This document shows, piece after piece, positions 16,020 through 24,431 of a stretch of 61,809 bases of DNA. Location of the stretch: positions 1 to 61,809 of the forward strand of contig NZ_MAYF01000068.1 of the NCBI RefSeq assembly GCF_001684955.1, written 5' to 3'. A program made the position numbers and the translations under genes. Position 1 is the stretch's first letter. Every line of letters starts with the position of its first letter. This stretch comes from Chryseobacterium contaminans (GTDB lineage: Bacteria; Bacteroidota; Bacteroidia; Flavobacteriales; Weeksellaceae). The notes beneath the pieces were generated by a model that searched no databases, was not told where the DNA came from, and saw only the letters and a program-made list of their open reading frames with translations.

Positions 16020-18107
16020 ATGAATCCCAGAGTTTTAGAATTAATAAAAAATCCGAAAAATATTCAGTCAGAAGATCTAAGTCTTTTGAAGGAAGAGATT
16101 CACGCATTTCCCTATATTCAAAATATCAGGGCACTTCATCTGTATGGAGTACACCTGTATGAAAAAGAGAACTATCAGAAAGAACTATCCATAACAGCGG
16201 CTTATACCACTGATAAAAAAATTCTTTATCAACTGATCAACGGGAAAATTCAGCAAGAAGTAAAAGCGGTAGTTACTGAAGATAAACCTTCTGTAATTGT
16301 TGCTGATAAACCAGTTAAATACAACTATAATGTCAAAGGTTTCCCAATCAGAAGAGAAGAAGTCGTTTCTGCTCCTGAAAAAGCAGCAGAAGAAGAAAAT
16401 GAAACATGCACATTAAAGACAGAACAGGAAGTGAAGCATCTCTACATCAACGGAGAGCGCAACAGAATCCTGTTTGAAGGCGAAGAAAACTTCCTGAATG
16501 AGGTAAATCCTGAAACAATTGATCTTGAATCTACATTAGAATCAGGAACATTGGTAACCCAGAAATCCGAACCAGAAACTATAATGGCGGTTCAACAGAA
16601 AGAGGAGGAAACACAGCCGGATATAGAAGAAAATGCAGGAGAAAAATTCACTCCGGAAACTGTAGTGAATGAAGATCAGATTGCTTCAGAAACAGTAGAA
16701 GAACAAGTCGAAGAAGAGAAGAACCTGAGTTTTGAAGAGACAGAAGCTTTATTACCAGAAGTAGAGGCTGAAGAAAATGTAGCTGAGACTCCAGCTGAAA
16801 AAGAGGAAAATCCGGGAATTGAGGAAACAGAATCCATATTACCAGAAGCAAAAGCAGAAGAAAATATAGTTGAAGTCTCAACAGAAGATGCTGAAGCTAT
16901 TGCTGATGAAGAAATAGCTGTTTCTGAACTGAAGGAAGAGATTGCAGAAGAGCCGGGAGCAGAATTAAGTTTCCATGGAACAGAAGCATTCTTACCGGAT
17001 GTTAAAATTCAGGGGAATAACAAAAAAATTACTGAAGCTCTTGAAACTCCTGTGCTTAATGTAAATAAGCATGAGGAGGAAATGAGACGCCTGATAGAAG
17101 AGGTTGAGAAGAAAATGAAGGAGGCTAAATCTGTTGCGCAAGAAGAACAGATAGAGCCGGAAGCAACTGAAGATCATGAGATAAGCTTTGCAGAAACTCA
17201 AAGTTTCCATTTCTGGTCAACCGACCAGGAAAGTTCAGGAAAAGGGCAAGAAATACAAAAAGAAGAAGGACAGATAGAGCCATCTGAGCACAAGGAACAA
17301 GAACCACAAGCCATAAAAGAAGAAGTTGTAGAAGAAAGTGTTCCTGAAGTTCAGGCAGCATGGAAACCTATGAGTATTGAATCCAATATACCCGATTCTT
17401 TAATTAATAAAACGGTGATATCCAATGCTCCTATAACAGATATCCCTGTAATAACAGAAATACCATCAGCAGAAATAAAAATTGAAAATATAGAGGCTGT
17501 TGAAGAGCAGGAAATGATAGAAGAGCAACCAGCTGAAGATATTTTTGTAGAAGAAGTCATAGCAGAGCAACCTGAAAAAGGAGAGCAGGCACAGGAAACT
17601 CCGGAAGAAGATGCTCAGAAAAATGAAGAAGTTCCGGTAATGAATGTTTCGTTCTTTGGTACAGACATTTCAAGCTTGAAAGTTGGTGAATCAAAGGAAA
17701 CGAAAGAAGAATCAATGAAGACAACAACAAAGGAAAGTGTTCCTCATGCTTCCGTGAACAGCAATGTCCCTGGTTTTATCAATACATGGCAGAGCTGGCT
17801 GAAAATAGACAGGACAGACGAGGCGGAGAAAGAAAAAGAAGATATCAAAGAAAAAGCCATTGAAACCTTTATTGAAAACAATCCTAGAATAAGCCAGCTG
17901 AAAGAGGAGAGCACCTATGTTGTCAAAGAAAAGAATGACGATATTTCTCACCTGATGACCGAAACTTTAGCCAATCTCTATTTTGAACAGAAACTATATT
18001 CTAAAGCAATTAAAGCGTTTGAAATACTGATTAAAAAGCATCCGGAAAAGAAAGAATATTTCGAAACCAGAATTAAAGAGATCAAAGATTTTAGAAGTAA
18101 AAACTAA
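16020..18107 (+). CDS. Glu-rich repeat protein with C-terminal TPR
   Basis: The 695-residue protein has three parts. Residues 1-110 form a soluble domain ('MNPRVLELIKNPKNI', 'HAFPYIQNIRALHLYG') with no signal peptide. Residues ~115-600 are low-complexity and Glu-rich, holding five copies of a short motif like 'LSF.xTEAhLPE' at 236-248, 266-277, 316-328, 388-399 and 543-553. Residues ~610-695 have an amphipathic part and one or two TPR-like helices ('LANLYFEQKLYSKAIKAFEILIKKHPEKK'). It starts 1 base after lptE's stop. It is probably a cytoplasmic scaffold; its molecular role is not known to me. A strong terminator follows. Confidence 0.8.
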   Translation: MNPRVLELIKNPKNIQSEDLSLLKEEIHAFPYIQNIRALHLYGVHLYEKENYQKELSITAAYTTDKKILYQLINGKIQQEVKAVVTEDKPSVIVADKPVKYNYNVKGFPIRREEVVSAPEKAAEEENETCTLKTEQEVKHLYINGERNRILFEGEENFLNEVNPETIDLESTLESGTLVTQKSEPETIMAVQQKEEETQPDIEENAGEKFTPETVVNEDQIASETVEEQVEEEKNLSFEETEALLPEVEAEENVAETPAEKEENPGIEETESILPEAKAEENIVEVSTEDAEAIADEEIAVSELKEEIAEEPGAELSFHGTEAFLPDVKIQGNNKKITEALETPVLNVNKHEEEMRRLIEEVEKKMKEAKSVAQEEQIEPEATEDHEISFAETQSFHFWSTDQESSGKGQEIQKEEGQIEPSEHKEQEPQAIKEEVVEESVPEVQAAWKPMSIESNIPDSLINKTVISNAPITDIPVITEIPSAEIKIENIEAVEEQEMIEEQPAEDIFVEEVIAEQPEKGEQAQETPEEDAQKNEEVPVMNVSFFGTDISSLKVGESKETKEESMKTTTKESVPHASVNSNVPGFINTWQSWLKIDRTDEAEKEKEDIKEKAIETFIENNPRISQLKEESTYVVKEKNDDISHLMTETLANLYFEQKLYSKAIKAFEILIKKHPEKKEYFETRIKEIKDFRSKN

Positions 18108-18120
18108 GATATAATAATAT

Positions 18121-18155
18121 AAAAGGTACAGCTTTGAAAGACTGTACCTTTTTTG
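18121..18155. terminator. Bidirectional terminator between convergent genes
   Basis: An 11-bp stem, AAAAGGTACAG / CTGTACCTTTT, with a 10-base loop, has T-rich flanks on both strands. It serves the TPR gene (+) and the DUF4126 gene (-). Confidence 0.85.
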
Positions 18156-18159
18156 TTTT

Positions 18160-18765
18160 TTATTCTGTTGAAGGCGTTTTTTTGCCCCGTAACTTCCTCC
18201 ATGCTTTTCTTCCGTATACAATTACCACAACTAATAAGAGAATGGCCAGAATTGCAGCAATAATAGGAGCAGCCATTGCGAGGACAGCCATAATACCAGC
18301 TCCTGCGGTCTCAGTAGTTCCCACCACGGAATTTCCCAATCCGCCCGTAGTTGCTGTAGAAGCAGCTCTTATTCCTGCAAAACCGGAACTTATAGTGGCC
18401 GCCGTTCCTCCCCCCGCAATTAATGCCAATGCCCACTGAGGAAATGTTCCCAATTCAGCAAACTGGCTGGCAAATAAAATAGAGCCTGCCACAGTGGCCA
18501 TAGGAATAGAAACCGTATCCAGTAAATGATCTACAAATGGAACATAGTAAGCCAGAATCTCAACAACCGTTGCGATCCCTGTTGTGATGAGTGCAGGTAA
18601 GCCCGCCAGCCACTCGAAACTTTCACTCATTGGAATCCAATGAAAATAGGATGCAAGACTTACGGCGAACATAGGTAGGAATACCCTGAAGCCTGTAGCT
18701 GCAGATAGCCCAATACCAATAAAGGCACTGATGATATACGAAAGGTAGGGAACTTGATCCAACAT
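18160..18765 (-). CDS. DUF4126 family membrane protein
   Basis: The 201-residue protein is hydrophobic and Gly/Ala-rich, with 'GIGLSAATGFRVFLPMFAVSL' near the N-terminus and a paired 'GGGTAATISSGFAGIRAASTATTGGLGN' segment. These are the features I associate with DUF4126. About five membrane helices are evident and the basic tail ('YGRKAWRKLRGKKTPSTE') should be cytoplasmic. It is monocistronic, ending against the shared terminator. No function is known for the family. Confidence 0.8.
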   Translation of the reverse strand: MLDQVPYLSYIISAFIGIGLSAATGFRVFLPMFAVSLASYFHWIPMSESFEWLAGLPALITTGIATVVEILAYYVPFVDHLLDTVSIPMATVAGSILFASQFAELGTFPQWALALIAGGGTAATISSGFAGIRAASTATTGGLGNSVVGTTETAGAGIMAVLAMAAPIIAAILAILLLVVVIVYGRKAWRKLRGKKTPSTE

Positions 18766-18950
18766 ATTAATTTTCAGATTTATTGTTTCCTATAAAATTA
18801 CAAAAAGTATGTGAGATTTGAAATGCAGTGAGTGATGAGGTCAGGATTCAGGTTACAAGATGCGCAGTTTAGGGTGATAAAAGTGATAAATAAGATAGCT
18901 AAAGTAATTATTACAATATAAACTTTATAAAAGGCTATATACATGTAATC

Positions 18951-19099
18951 ATCTGTATCAATCTGTGGCAGCTATGGTTGATATATGTTTTAAAAGATTT
19001 GCAGATTTTTAAACGAACATTTTTACAGTTTGATCTGTGCTAATCTGTGTGATCTGGGGGAAAAGAAAAAAAATGGCATAACCAGCAAAATCTGCGAGA
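18951..19099. repeat. Cluster of degenerate ATCTGTG-type intergenic repeats
   Basis: The 394-base gap between 18766 and 19159 holds no gene I can support. It has at least six copies of an ATCTGnG word: at 18951 (ATCTGTA), 18961 (ATCTGTGG), 19033 (ATCTGTGC), 19043 (ATCTGTGT), 19052 (ATCTGGGG) and 19090 (ATCTGCGA). Similar words recur near 6840. These resemble dispersed intergenic repeat debris seen in flavobacterial genomes. Confidence 0.4.
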
Positions 19100-19159
19100 G
19101 AAAAAACCGTCAGAAGAATTAAATATGATCACTCATTTGTTATTTTCCCTAATCAGAAA

Positions 19160-19531
19160 TTATTTTTTCTGGGTTTCACAAAGTTTGATAAACTGTGCTT
19201 CCACATCCCGAAACTTTGGCGGCATCTCAGAAGAAACCCAAAAAAGCATAGCCATGGTCTTTTCTCCGAAAGCTTCTTTAAATAAACCTTTATTCAGTCT
19301 ATAACACTCTCTTAACAGTCTTTTAATTCGGTTTCTATGAACTGCTCTCTTGAAATATCTTTTAGAAACAGAAACTCCAAATTTTCCACTTTCAATCGGG
19401 ATTGTAGGTTTGTCTTTTAGGATAATGATTCTCAGATTTCCGGAAGTTCTCCATTTACCTTTTTCAAAAAGTAAACTGATCTCTGTATTTTTTTTGAGCT
19501 TTTCCGCTCTTGGATATTTGGAATTCTGCAT
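19160..19531 (-). CDS. rnpA: Ribonuclease P protein component
   Basis: RnpA binds the RNase P RNA and helps it cleave the 5' leader of pre-tRNAs. The 123-residue protein shows the family fingerprint 'RNRIKRLLRECYR' with 'FGVSVSKRYFKRAVHRNR' before it, and an N-terminal 'RAEKLKKNTEISLLFEKGK' (the K/R-L-x-x-x-x-F pattern). It is not beside rpmH and dnaA as in many bacteria. Instead its start overlaps tcdA by 1 base, so it is the last gene of a minus-strand tatD-tcdA-rnpA operon. Confidence 0.93.
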   Translation of the reverse strand: MQNSKYPRAEKLKKNTEISLLFEKGKWRTSGNLRIIILKDKPTIPIESGKFGVSVSKRYFKRAVHRNRIKRLLRECYRLNKGLFKEAFGEKTMAMLFWVSSEMPPKFRDVEAQFIKLCETQKK

Positions 19532-20256
19532 TAATCTTTTTTCACTAAATAATTAATCACTTCAGCAGCAGCATATAAACCGAAAATTGCAGGAATAAAA
19601 CTGATGGTTCCGTAAAATGATTTTTTAAAATTGCTTCCATCTGTCATTTTCAGGCTCTCTTCCTTCTGAATTTCATTAGAGAATACACATCGGAAACCTT
19701 TATTGATTTTTTCCTTTTTTAATCTTTTTCTTACCTGTTTGGCAAGGAAGCAATTGTGGGTTTTGCTAATGTCTCTTACCATTACCATGCTCGGATCAGT
19801 CTTCCCTCCGGCACCCATGGAACTTACAATCTTGATCTTTCTTCTTCTGGCAGCCTTTATCAGGCAAATTTTTGGTGTTACACTGTCAATACAGTCAAGA
19901 ACATAATCAAATTTTCCGGAATCAAGAACTTCATCCATTCTTTCAGGATTCAAAAACTCATTGATTTTGAATAATTTAAGCTCAGGATTAATATCAAGCA
20001 GTCTTTCTGCAACCACTTCCACCTTATGTTTTCCTACTGTTGAATGCAGGGCCGGAAGCTGTCTGTTGATGTTTGTAATATCCACTGTATCACCATCTAC
20101 AATGGTCATATTTCCTACACCGGCTCTTGCTAGGAATTCTGCTGCAAAAGAACCCACTCCACCAAGTCCTACCACCAGAATATTGGCTTTAATAAGCTTT
20201 TCCAATCCTTCTTCCTTTACCAAAAGTTCCGTTCTTTCCAGCCAGTATTTATCCAT
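19531..20256 (-). CDS. tcdA: tRNA threonylcarbamoyladenosine dehydratase
   Basis: An E1-like, ATP-dependent enzyme that cyclises t6A37 of tRNA to ct6A. The 241-residue protein begins 'YWLERTELLVKEEGLEKL' and has the Rossmann motif 'VVGLGGVGSFAAE' (~29-40), 'VDGDTVDITNINRQLPAL' and 'DCIDSVTPK'. Its C-terminal 'FIPAIFGLYAAAEVI' is typical of TcdA/CsdL. It sits between a TatD-like hydrolase (8-base overlap) and rnpA (1-base overlap), placing two tRNA-related genes in one operon. Confidence 0.9.
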   Translation of the reverse strand: MDKYWLERTELLVKEEGLEKLIKANILVVGLGGVGSFAAEFLARAGVGNMTIVDGDTVDITNINRQLPALHSTVGKHKVEVVAERLLDINPELKLFKINEFLNPERMDEVLDSGKFDYVLDCIDSVTPKICLIKAARRRKIKIVSSMGAGGKTDPSMVMVRDISKTHNCFLAKQVRKRLKKEKINKGFRCVFSNEIQKEESLKMTDGSNFKKSFYGTISFIPAIFGLYAAAEVINYLVKKD

Positions 20257-20875
20257 TTTGTATTGTGTGTAAATTTTCTAAAATTTGTTCATTGAGGTCT
20301 TCCAGAGAAATTTCTTTTAGTTCTGAAACTTTCAGGTACAACTCTTCGATTTTAAAATCTTCATTGTCAGTTTCTAAAAAGAATTTATCTAAGGGAGTGC
20401 TTTTTAAAATATCCTGCAAAGATAAATTATACAAAACAGCTTTTCCAAAACTCAGATAAAAATTATTAGCCAAAAGGTCCTCTGCAATTTTTCGTTTTTT
20501 ATTAAAACCATGAATAATCATAGCTTGTTCCGCCTTTTTTTTAAAAGAAATTACTTCATAAAATTTTCTCACACAATGTATGATGACGGGTTTTTTTACT
20601 TCATTGGAAATATTGATCTGTTTTAAAAAAACGTCCTCCTGTATTTTCTGATCAATAGAAACCAGAGAATCCAGACCACATTCTCCAATGGCAAAACAGT
20701 TCTCAAACATCATATTTTTTATCCAGCTTAACTGGTGATCAATGTTGTTAATGTCAATGTCATAGGGGTGTATTCCTATTGAATAAAGGGAATCTGGCGG
20801 AATTTGCTCAATGTCCAAATTGTAAATTCCGTCTCTGATGTATTTTTTATGATGGTGAAAATCAAAAAATTCCAT
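20249..20875 (-). CDS. TatD-family metal-dependent hydrolase
   Basis: The 208-residue product, from ATG 20875 (a TTG two codons earlier is less likely), has the TatD metal ligands in order: His pair 'FDFHHHKK', Glu in 'AIGECGLD', His in 'VIIHCVRKF', His in 'IIHGF' and Asp in 'LETDNE'. TatD proteins are magnesium-dependent nucleases of the amidohydrolase superfamily. It is shorter than E. coli TatD (about 260) but the ligand set is complete. The -7 box TATTTTTG on the minus strand (20886-20879) is almost on top of the start, suggesting a very short or absent leader. It overlaps tcdA by 8 bases. Confidence 0.85.
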   Translation of the reverse strand: MEFFDFHHHKKYIRDGIYNLDIEQIPPDSLYSIGIHPYDIDINNIDHQLSWIKNMMFENCFAIGECGLDSLVSIDQKIQEDVFLKQINISNEVKKPVIIHCVRKFYEVISFKKKAEQAMIIHGFNKKRKIAEDLLANNFYLSFGKAVLYNLSLQDILKSTPLDKFFLETDNEDFKIEELYLKVSELKEISLEDLNEQILENLHTIQNG

Positions 20876-20914
20876 ATTCAAAAATACTACTATTTGGAAT
20901 TAATGTAAAATTAT

Positions 20915-20928
20915 TAAACGATCGTTTA
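20915..20928. promoter_or_regulatory. Palindromic operator candidate between tatD and the TetR gene
   Basis: TAAACGATCGTTTA is a perfect 14-bp palindrome in the 96-base gap between divergent genes. It overlaps the probable -33 element (20925-20928) of the TetR gene and lies just upstream of the tatD promoter. Self-repression by the TetR protein is the simple inference. Confidence 0.55.
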
Positions 20929-20956
20929 TAAATGTGTTAAAAATTTCTTAACTTTA
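20925..20956 (+). promoter_or_regulatory. Promoter of the TetR gene
   Basis: TTTA at 20925-20928, then 20 bases, then TAACTTTA at 20949-20956, is close to the Bacteroidota consensus. It predicts a start near 20962, 10 bases before the ATG. Confidence 0.5.
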
Positions 20957-20971
20957 CTCAAAGTGCACTTC

Positions 20972-21601
20972 ATGAAAAAAAAATTTACGGAAAAGCAGAT
21001 TCACATACTGGATATTGCGGAAGAATTAATTGCAAAGAAAGGGTACGAAGGAACTTCTGTTAGAGATATTTGCTCCAAAGCCAATATCAATGTCGCTATG
21101 ATCTCTTATTACTTCGGTTCTAAGGAGAAAATGATGTCTTATCTTTATCAATATAGAGTACTGAAGACCAGAGAAAATTTTTCAGAATTTGCTGATACCA
21201 TCAAAGAAGGAAAGCCGGAAATGCAGATGCGTGAAATGATAAAGTATATTGTTTCCCAGCTGTTCAAATACAACTATTTTCATGGGTTTGTTACCCAGGA
21301 ACTCCGTCATACTGAGAATTTAAAAGATGAATTACTTGATTTTTACCAGTTGTTTGTAAAAAAACTGGATGAAGTCATCAAAAAAGGAGTAGCTTCCGGA
21401 GTATTTACGTTTACTCCAAAACCGGAAGATATTCTTACGATGATTATCGGCTCTACCTTATTTGTGATCCGGAATAAAAATTTTTATGAACTTTACGTAC
21501 CAAGTAAAAACGAAGAAGCCTATGCAAAAGAGGCTGAAAAGAAAGTAAGAATGAATCTTTTATTAAGTGTTTTTGCAATTTTAGGATACGCTGCAGACTA
21601 A
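20972..21601 (+). CDS. TetR/AcrR family transcriptional regulator
   Basis: From ATG 20972 (the GTG at 20963 lies too close to the promoter) the 209-residue protein has an N-terminal TetR helix-turn-helix: 'ILDIAEELIAKKGYEGTSVRDICSKANINVAMISYYFGSKEKMMSYLY'. A helical ligand-binding and dimerisation domain follows, ending 'LLLSVFAILGYAAD'. It probably represses itself through the palindrome at 20915. There is no transporter gene beside it, so the target and inducer are unknown. The gap of about 100 bases to bamD with a separate -7 element argues against an operon with bamD. Confidence 0.9.
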   Translation: MKKKFTEKQIHILDIAEELIAKKGYEGTSVRDICSKANINVAMISYYFGSKEKMMSYLYQYRVLKTRENFSEFADTIKEGKPEMQMREMIKYIVSQLFKYNYFHGFVTQELRHTENLKDELLDFYQLFVKKLDEVIKKGVASGVFTFTPKPEDILTMIIGSTLFVIRNKNFYELYVPSKNEEAYAKEAEKKVRMNLLLSVFAILGYAAD

Positions 21602-21648
21602 AATTACGTTAAATATTCATAAAAAAAAATCTATTGACAAAAAAGTTA

Positions 21649-21656
21649 TATTTTTG
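21649..21656 (+). promoter_or_regulatory. Promoter -7 element of bamD
   Basis: TATTTTTG matches TAnnTTTG, 49 bases before the bamD ATG. The -33 element is not clear. Confidence 0.5.
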
Positions 21657-21704
21657 CAAATTAGTAAATCGGCTGTATAATCCGAAAACTGTTGAATTTT
21701 TTAT

Positions 21705-22700
21705 ATGAAAAAATATATTTTAGGTCTTTTTGCTGTAGCAGTGGTGGCATCATGTGTAAGCCAGCAAGAAAGAGCAATGAAGAGTGCTGATAAAGATTTT
21801 ATCTTAAAAGCTGCTAATGAAAACTTCGCTAAGAAAAAGTGGAAAAACGCATTGGCTCTTTATGACAGACTAGCGAACCTTGTAGCAGGAACGGATGACT
21901 TCCCTAATGTAGGTTTCAATACAGCTTATGCCAATTACTATGATAAAAGTTATAAACTGGCAGGGCATCAGTTTAAAAACTTTGCAGTAAACTTCCCAAA
22001 AGATCCAAGAGCGGAAGAAGCAGCTTATATGTCTGCGTTATGCTACTATGAGGGATCTATGGATTACAACCTGGATCAGTCAAGTACAGAATTAGCGGTT
22101 AATGAGCTTCAGGACTTCCTGAACAATTACCCAAATTCGGAACGATCAAAAAATATTAGTCAGCTTATTGATGAACTGACTTATAAACTAGAGTTTAAAG
22201 CGTACGAAAACGGAAGACAATATTTTAAAATGGGAGAGTACAAAGCAGCTAACGTAGCTTTGGAAAATGTATTGGAAGACTTTCCAAGTACAAAACTTCG
22301 CCCGAAAATTTATGATTATATCATGAAGTCCCGTTATGAATTGGCGATGAAATCTGTTTATAATCTTAAAGATGAACGTATTGAAAGTGCTTTAACCTAC
22401 ACGAAAATGGTTGAAAAAGAACTTCCTAATACAGAATATTCTAAAACAGCATCTGATCTGAGAGCAAAGCTGGAAAAAGAGAAAGAGCATTTTGCGGTGG
22501 TTAAAAAAGAAACTGAAGCAAAAATTGCAGCTTTAACAGCTAAACAAAAGAAAGAGGCAGAAAAGCTTGATAATCAGAATAAAAAAGAACAGCAGATTAA
22601 AGATCAGATCAGCAACGAAAAGCAGGCAAAGCAGATGCAGAGGGATAGTGCGGCACTTCAGACCCCTCCACCTGCAGCGACTTTCAAAATTAAAAGATAA
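21705..22700 (+). CDS. bamD: Outer membrane protein assembly factor BamD (lipoprotein)
   Basis: BamD is a TPR lipoprotein of the Bam complex that folds beta-barrel proteins into the outer membrane. The 331-residue protein has a lipobox 'VVASC' (Cys 17), then TPR-like pairs: 'NFAKKKWKNALALYDRLA', 'KSYKLAGHQFKNFAVNFPKDPRAEEAAYMSALCYY' and 'AVNELQDFLNNYPNSERSKN'. This is the YfiO/BamD fold. A charged coiled-coil tail (~265-331) with Lys/Glu/Gln is longer than in E. coli BamD (about 245 residues). It opens the bamD-rpoZ-coaBC-porD-recN block that is conserved in Bacteroidota. Confidence 0.9.
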   Translation: MKKYILGLFAVAVVASCVSQQERAMKSADKDFILKAANENFAKKKWKNALALYDRLANLVAGTDDFPNVGFNTAYANYYDKSYKLAGHQFKNFAVNFPKDPRAEEAAYMSALCYYEGSMDYNLDQSSTELAVNELQDFLNNYPNSERSKNISQLIDELTYKLEFKAYENGRQYFKMGEYKAANVALENVLEDFPSTKLRPKIYDYIMKSRYELAMKSVYNLKDERIESALTYTKMVEKELPNTEYSKTASDLRAKLEKEKEHFAVVKKETEAKIAALTAKQKKEAEKLDNQNKKEQQIKDQISNEKQAKQMQRDSAALQTPPPAATFKIKR

Positions 22701-22704
22701 TTCG

Positions 22705-22712
22705 TAAATTTG
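22705..22712 (+). promoter_or_regulatory. Possible internal promoter of rpoZ
   Basis: TAAATTTG fits TAnnTTTG, with TTTC 19 bases upstream. It lies between bamD and rpoZ. Confidence 0.4.
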
Positions 22713-22742
22713 CCATCTTAAAATAAAAATAATTTTCTCAAA

Positions 22743-23066
22743 ATGAGTGTAAAAGATACAAAAGCAGAAGTAAATACTATTACTTACGACAAAGATAAGA
22801 TTGAAGATAAAGTAGGTTCAATCTACGAAGCTATTGTTATCATGGGAAAGAGAGCAGAGCAAATCAATGCGGAGATCCGTACGGAACTTCACAACAAATT
22901 AGATGAATTTGCTGTTCACAATTCTACATTAGAAGAAGTTTTTGAAAACAGAGAACAAATTGAGATCTCTAAACATTACGAAAAACTTCCAAAGCCAACT
23001 TCAATTGCTATTGAAGAATGGTTAAACGATGATGTATATTTCAGAAAAACAGAAGACAGAAAGTAA
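22743..23066 (+). CDS. rpoZ: DNA-directed RNA polymerase omega subunit (Bacteroidota type)
   Basis: The 107-residue protein fits the Bacteroidota omega/Rpb6-like subunit: 'KVGSIYEAIVIMGKRAEQINAEIRTELHNKLDEF' holds the helix that clamps the beta' C-terminus. A 'TLEEVFENREQIEISKHYEKLPKPTSIAIEEWL' tail is typical of the phylum. Its place between bamD and coaBC is characteristic and supports the call. Confidence 0.88.
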   Translation: MSVKDTKAEVNTITYDKDKIEDKVGSIYEAIVIMGKRAEQINAEIRTELHNKLDEFAVHNSTLEEVFENREQIEISKHYEKLPKPTSIAIEEWLNDDVYFRKTEDRK

Positions 23067-23189
23067 TCATCTGTGTTTTTTATAAACAAAGGTCATAAAG
23101 GAACTCGGTTCTTTTATGACCTTTGCTGTTTTAAACCCTGATTATGGGAAAAAATAAGTATTTTAGTATTTCAAAAAAATTAAAGCTAA

Positions 23190-24395
23190 ATGAGTGTTTC
23201 CGGTAAAAAAATCCTTATTGCAGTTTCCGGTGGAATTGCAGCCTATAAAGTTCACTTTTTAGTAAGAGACTTTGTAAAACAAGGTGCCGAAGTACAGGTG
23301 ATTATGACCCCTGACGCAGAACATTTTGTAACCAAATTAAGTTTGGCTACCCTATCAAAGAAACCAGTTTATTCTGACTTTTATGATGATAACGGAACCT
23401 GGAACAGCCACGTAGAGCTTGCTTTATGGGCAGATGTAATGATTGTAGCTCCATGTACGGCCAATACCCTGTCTAAAATGATCCACGGAATGTGTGATAA
23501 TCTGGTGATTGCAACTTATATGTCTGCAAAATGTCCGGTATTTATTGCCCCGGCAATGGATCTGGATATGTATGCACACCCTTCCACGAAAAGAAACTTA
23601 GAACTGGCAGAGAGTTATAGTCATAAGATTATTCCTGCTGAAAACGGGGAATTGGCAAGCGGGTTGATCGGGCAAGGAAGAATGGCTGAACCAGCAACCA
23701 TTTTTAATACAGTTAGTAATTATTTTTCAGATCATATCATTGAAAAAAGCCTGCAAGGAAAAACTGTTTTAATTACAGCTGGTCCTACTTATGAAGCCCT
23801 TGATCCGGTAAGATTCATAGGAAATCATTCCTCTGGAAAAATGGGATTTTCTTTGGCTGAAGAAGCCTCAAAGAGAGGAGCTAGGGTGATTCTGATCTCC
23901 GGGCCAAGTTCTCAGGTTCTTACCGATAAAAGTGTAGAACTGCATAAAGTAACCTCTGCAAAAGAAATGCTGGCCAAAGTATTTGAATTTTATGATACAA
24001 TAGATATTGGCATTGCAAGTGCTGCAGTGGCAGATTACGCTCCAAAGGATGTGGCTAAGGAAAAGATCAAGAAGAATGATGAAAACCTTACCATAGAACT
24101 GGTGAAAAATCCAGATATTCTTAAAACAATGGGTGAAAAGAAAACCCATCAGTTTCTGGTAGGATTTGCTTTGGAAACCCAGAATGAAGAAGAAAATGCA
24201 AAAGGAAAACTGGAAAAGAAAAATCTTGATATGATTGTGCTAAACTCTCTGCGTGATGAAGGTGCAGGATTTAAAAATGATACCAATAAGATCAAGATAT
24301 TCACTAAAACAGAGAAAAGAGAATTTGATCTGAAATCTAAAGATGATGTGGCAAAAGATATTCTCAATTTTGTTGAATCTCAGCTTTTAAAATAA
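23190..24395 (+). CDS. coaBC: Bifunctional phosphopantothenoylcysteine decarboxylase/phosphopantothenate-cysteine ligase
   Basis: It catalyses two steps of coenzyme A synthesis: joining cysteine to 4'-phosphopantothenate and decarboxylating the product with FMN. The 401-residue length is normal. CoaC domain (1-~180): 'VSGGIAAYK', the His in 'WNSHVELALWAD', 'APCTANTLSKM' (the PASANT-like motif) and 'APAMDLDMYAHPS', where the usual PxMNxxMW reads MDLDMY. CoaB domain (~190-401): 'ITAGPTYEALDPVRFIGNHSSGKMG' and 'SAAVADYAPK' with a Lys-rich segment after it. Part of the conserved bamD-recN block. Confidence 0.95.
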   Translation: MSVSGKKILIAVSGGIAAYKVHFLVRDFVKQGAEVQVIMTPDAEHFVTKLSLATLSKKPVYSDFYDDNGTWNSHVELALWADVMIVAPCTANTLSKMIHGMCDNLVIATYMSAKCPVFIAPAMDLDMYAHPSTKRNLELAESYSHKIIPAENGELASGLIGQGRMAEPATIFNTVSNYFSDHIIEKSLQGKTVLITAGPTYEALDPVRFIGNHSSGKMGFSLAEEASKRGARVILISGPSSQVLTDKSVELHKVTSAKEMLAKVFEFYDTIDIGIASAAVADYAPKDVAKEKIKKNDENLTIELVKNPDILKTMGEKKTHQFLVGFALETQNEEENAKGKLEKKNLDMIVLNSLRDEGAGFKNDTNKIKIFTKTEKREFDLKSKDDVAKDILNFVESQLLK

Positions 24396-24431
24396 TTTTA
24401 ATAAATTTCCGTTCTCAATTTTTAATAGACA

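Noticed and set aside
18134..18439. Plus-strand ORF across the terminator and DUF4126 gene
   Set aside because: It is low-complexity Ala/Pro sequence antisense to a real membrane-protein gene.
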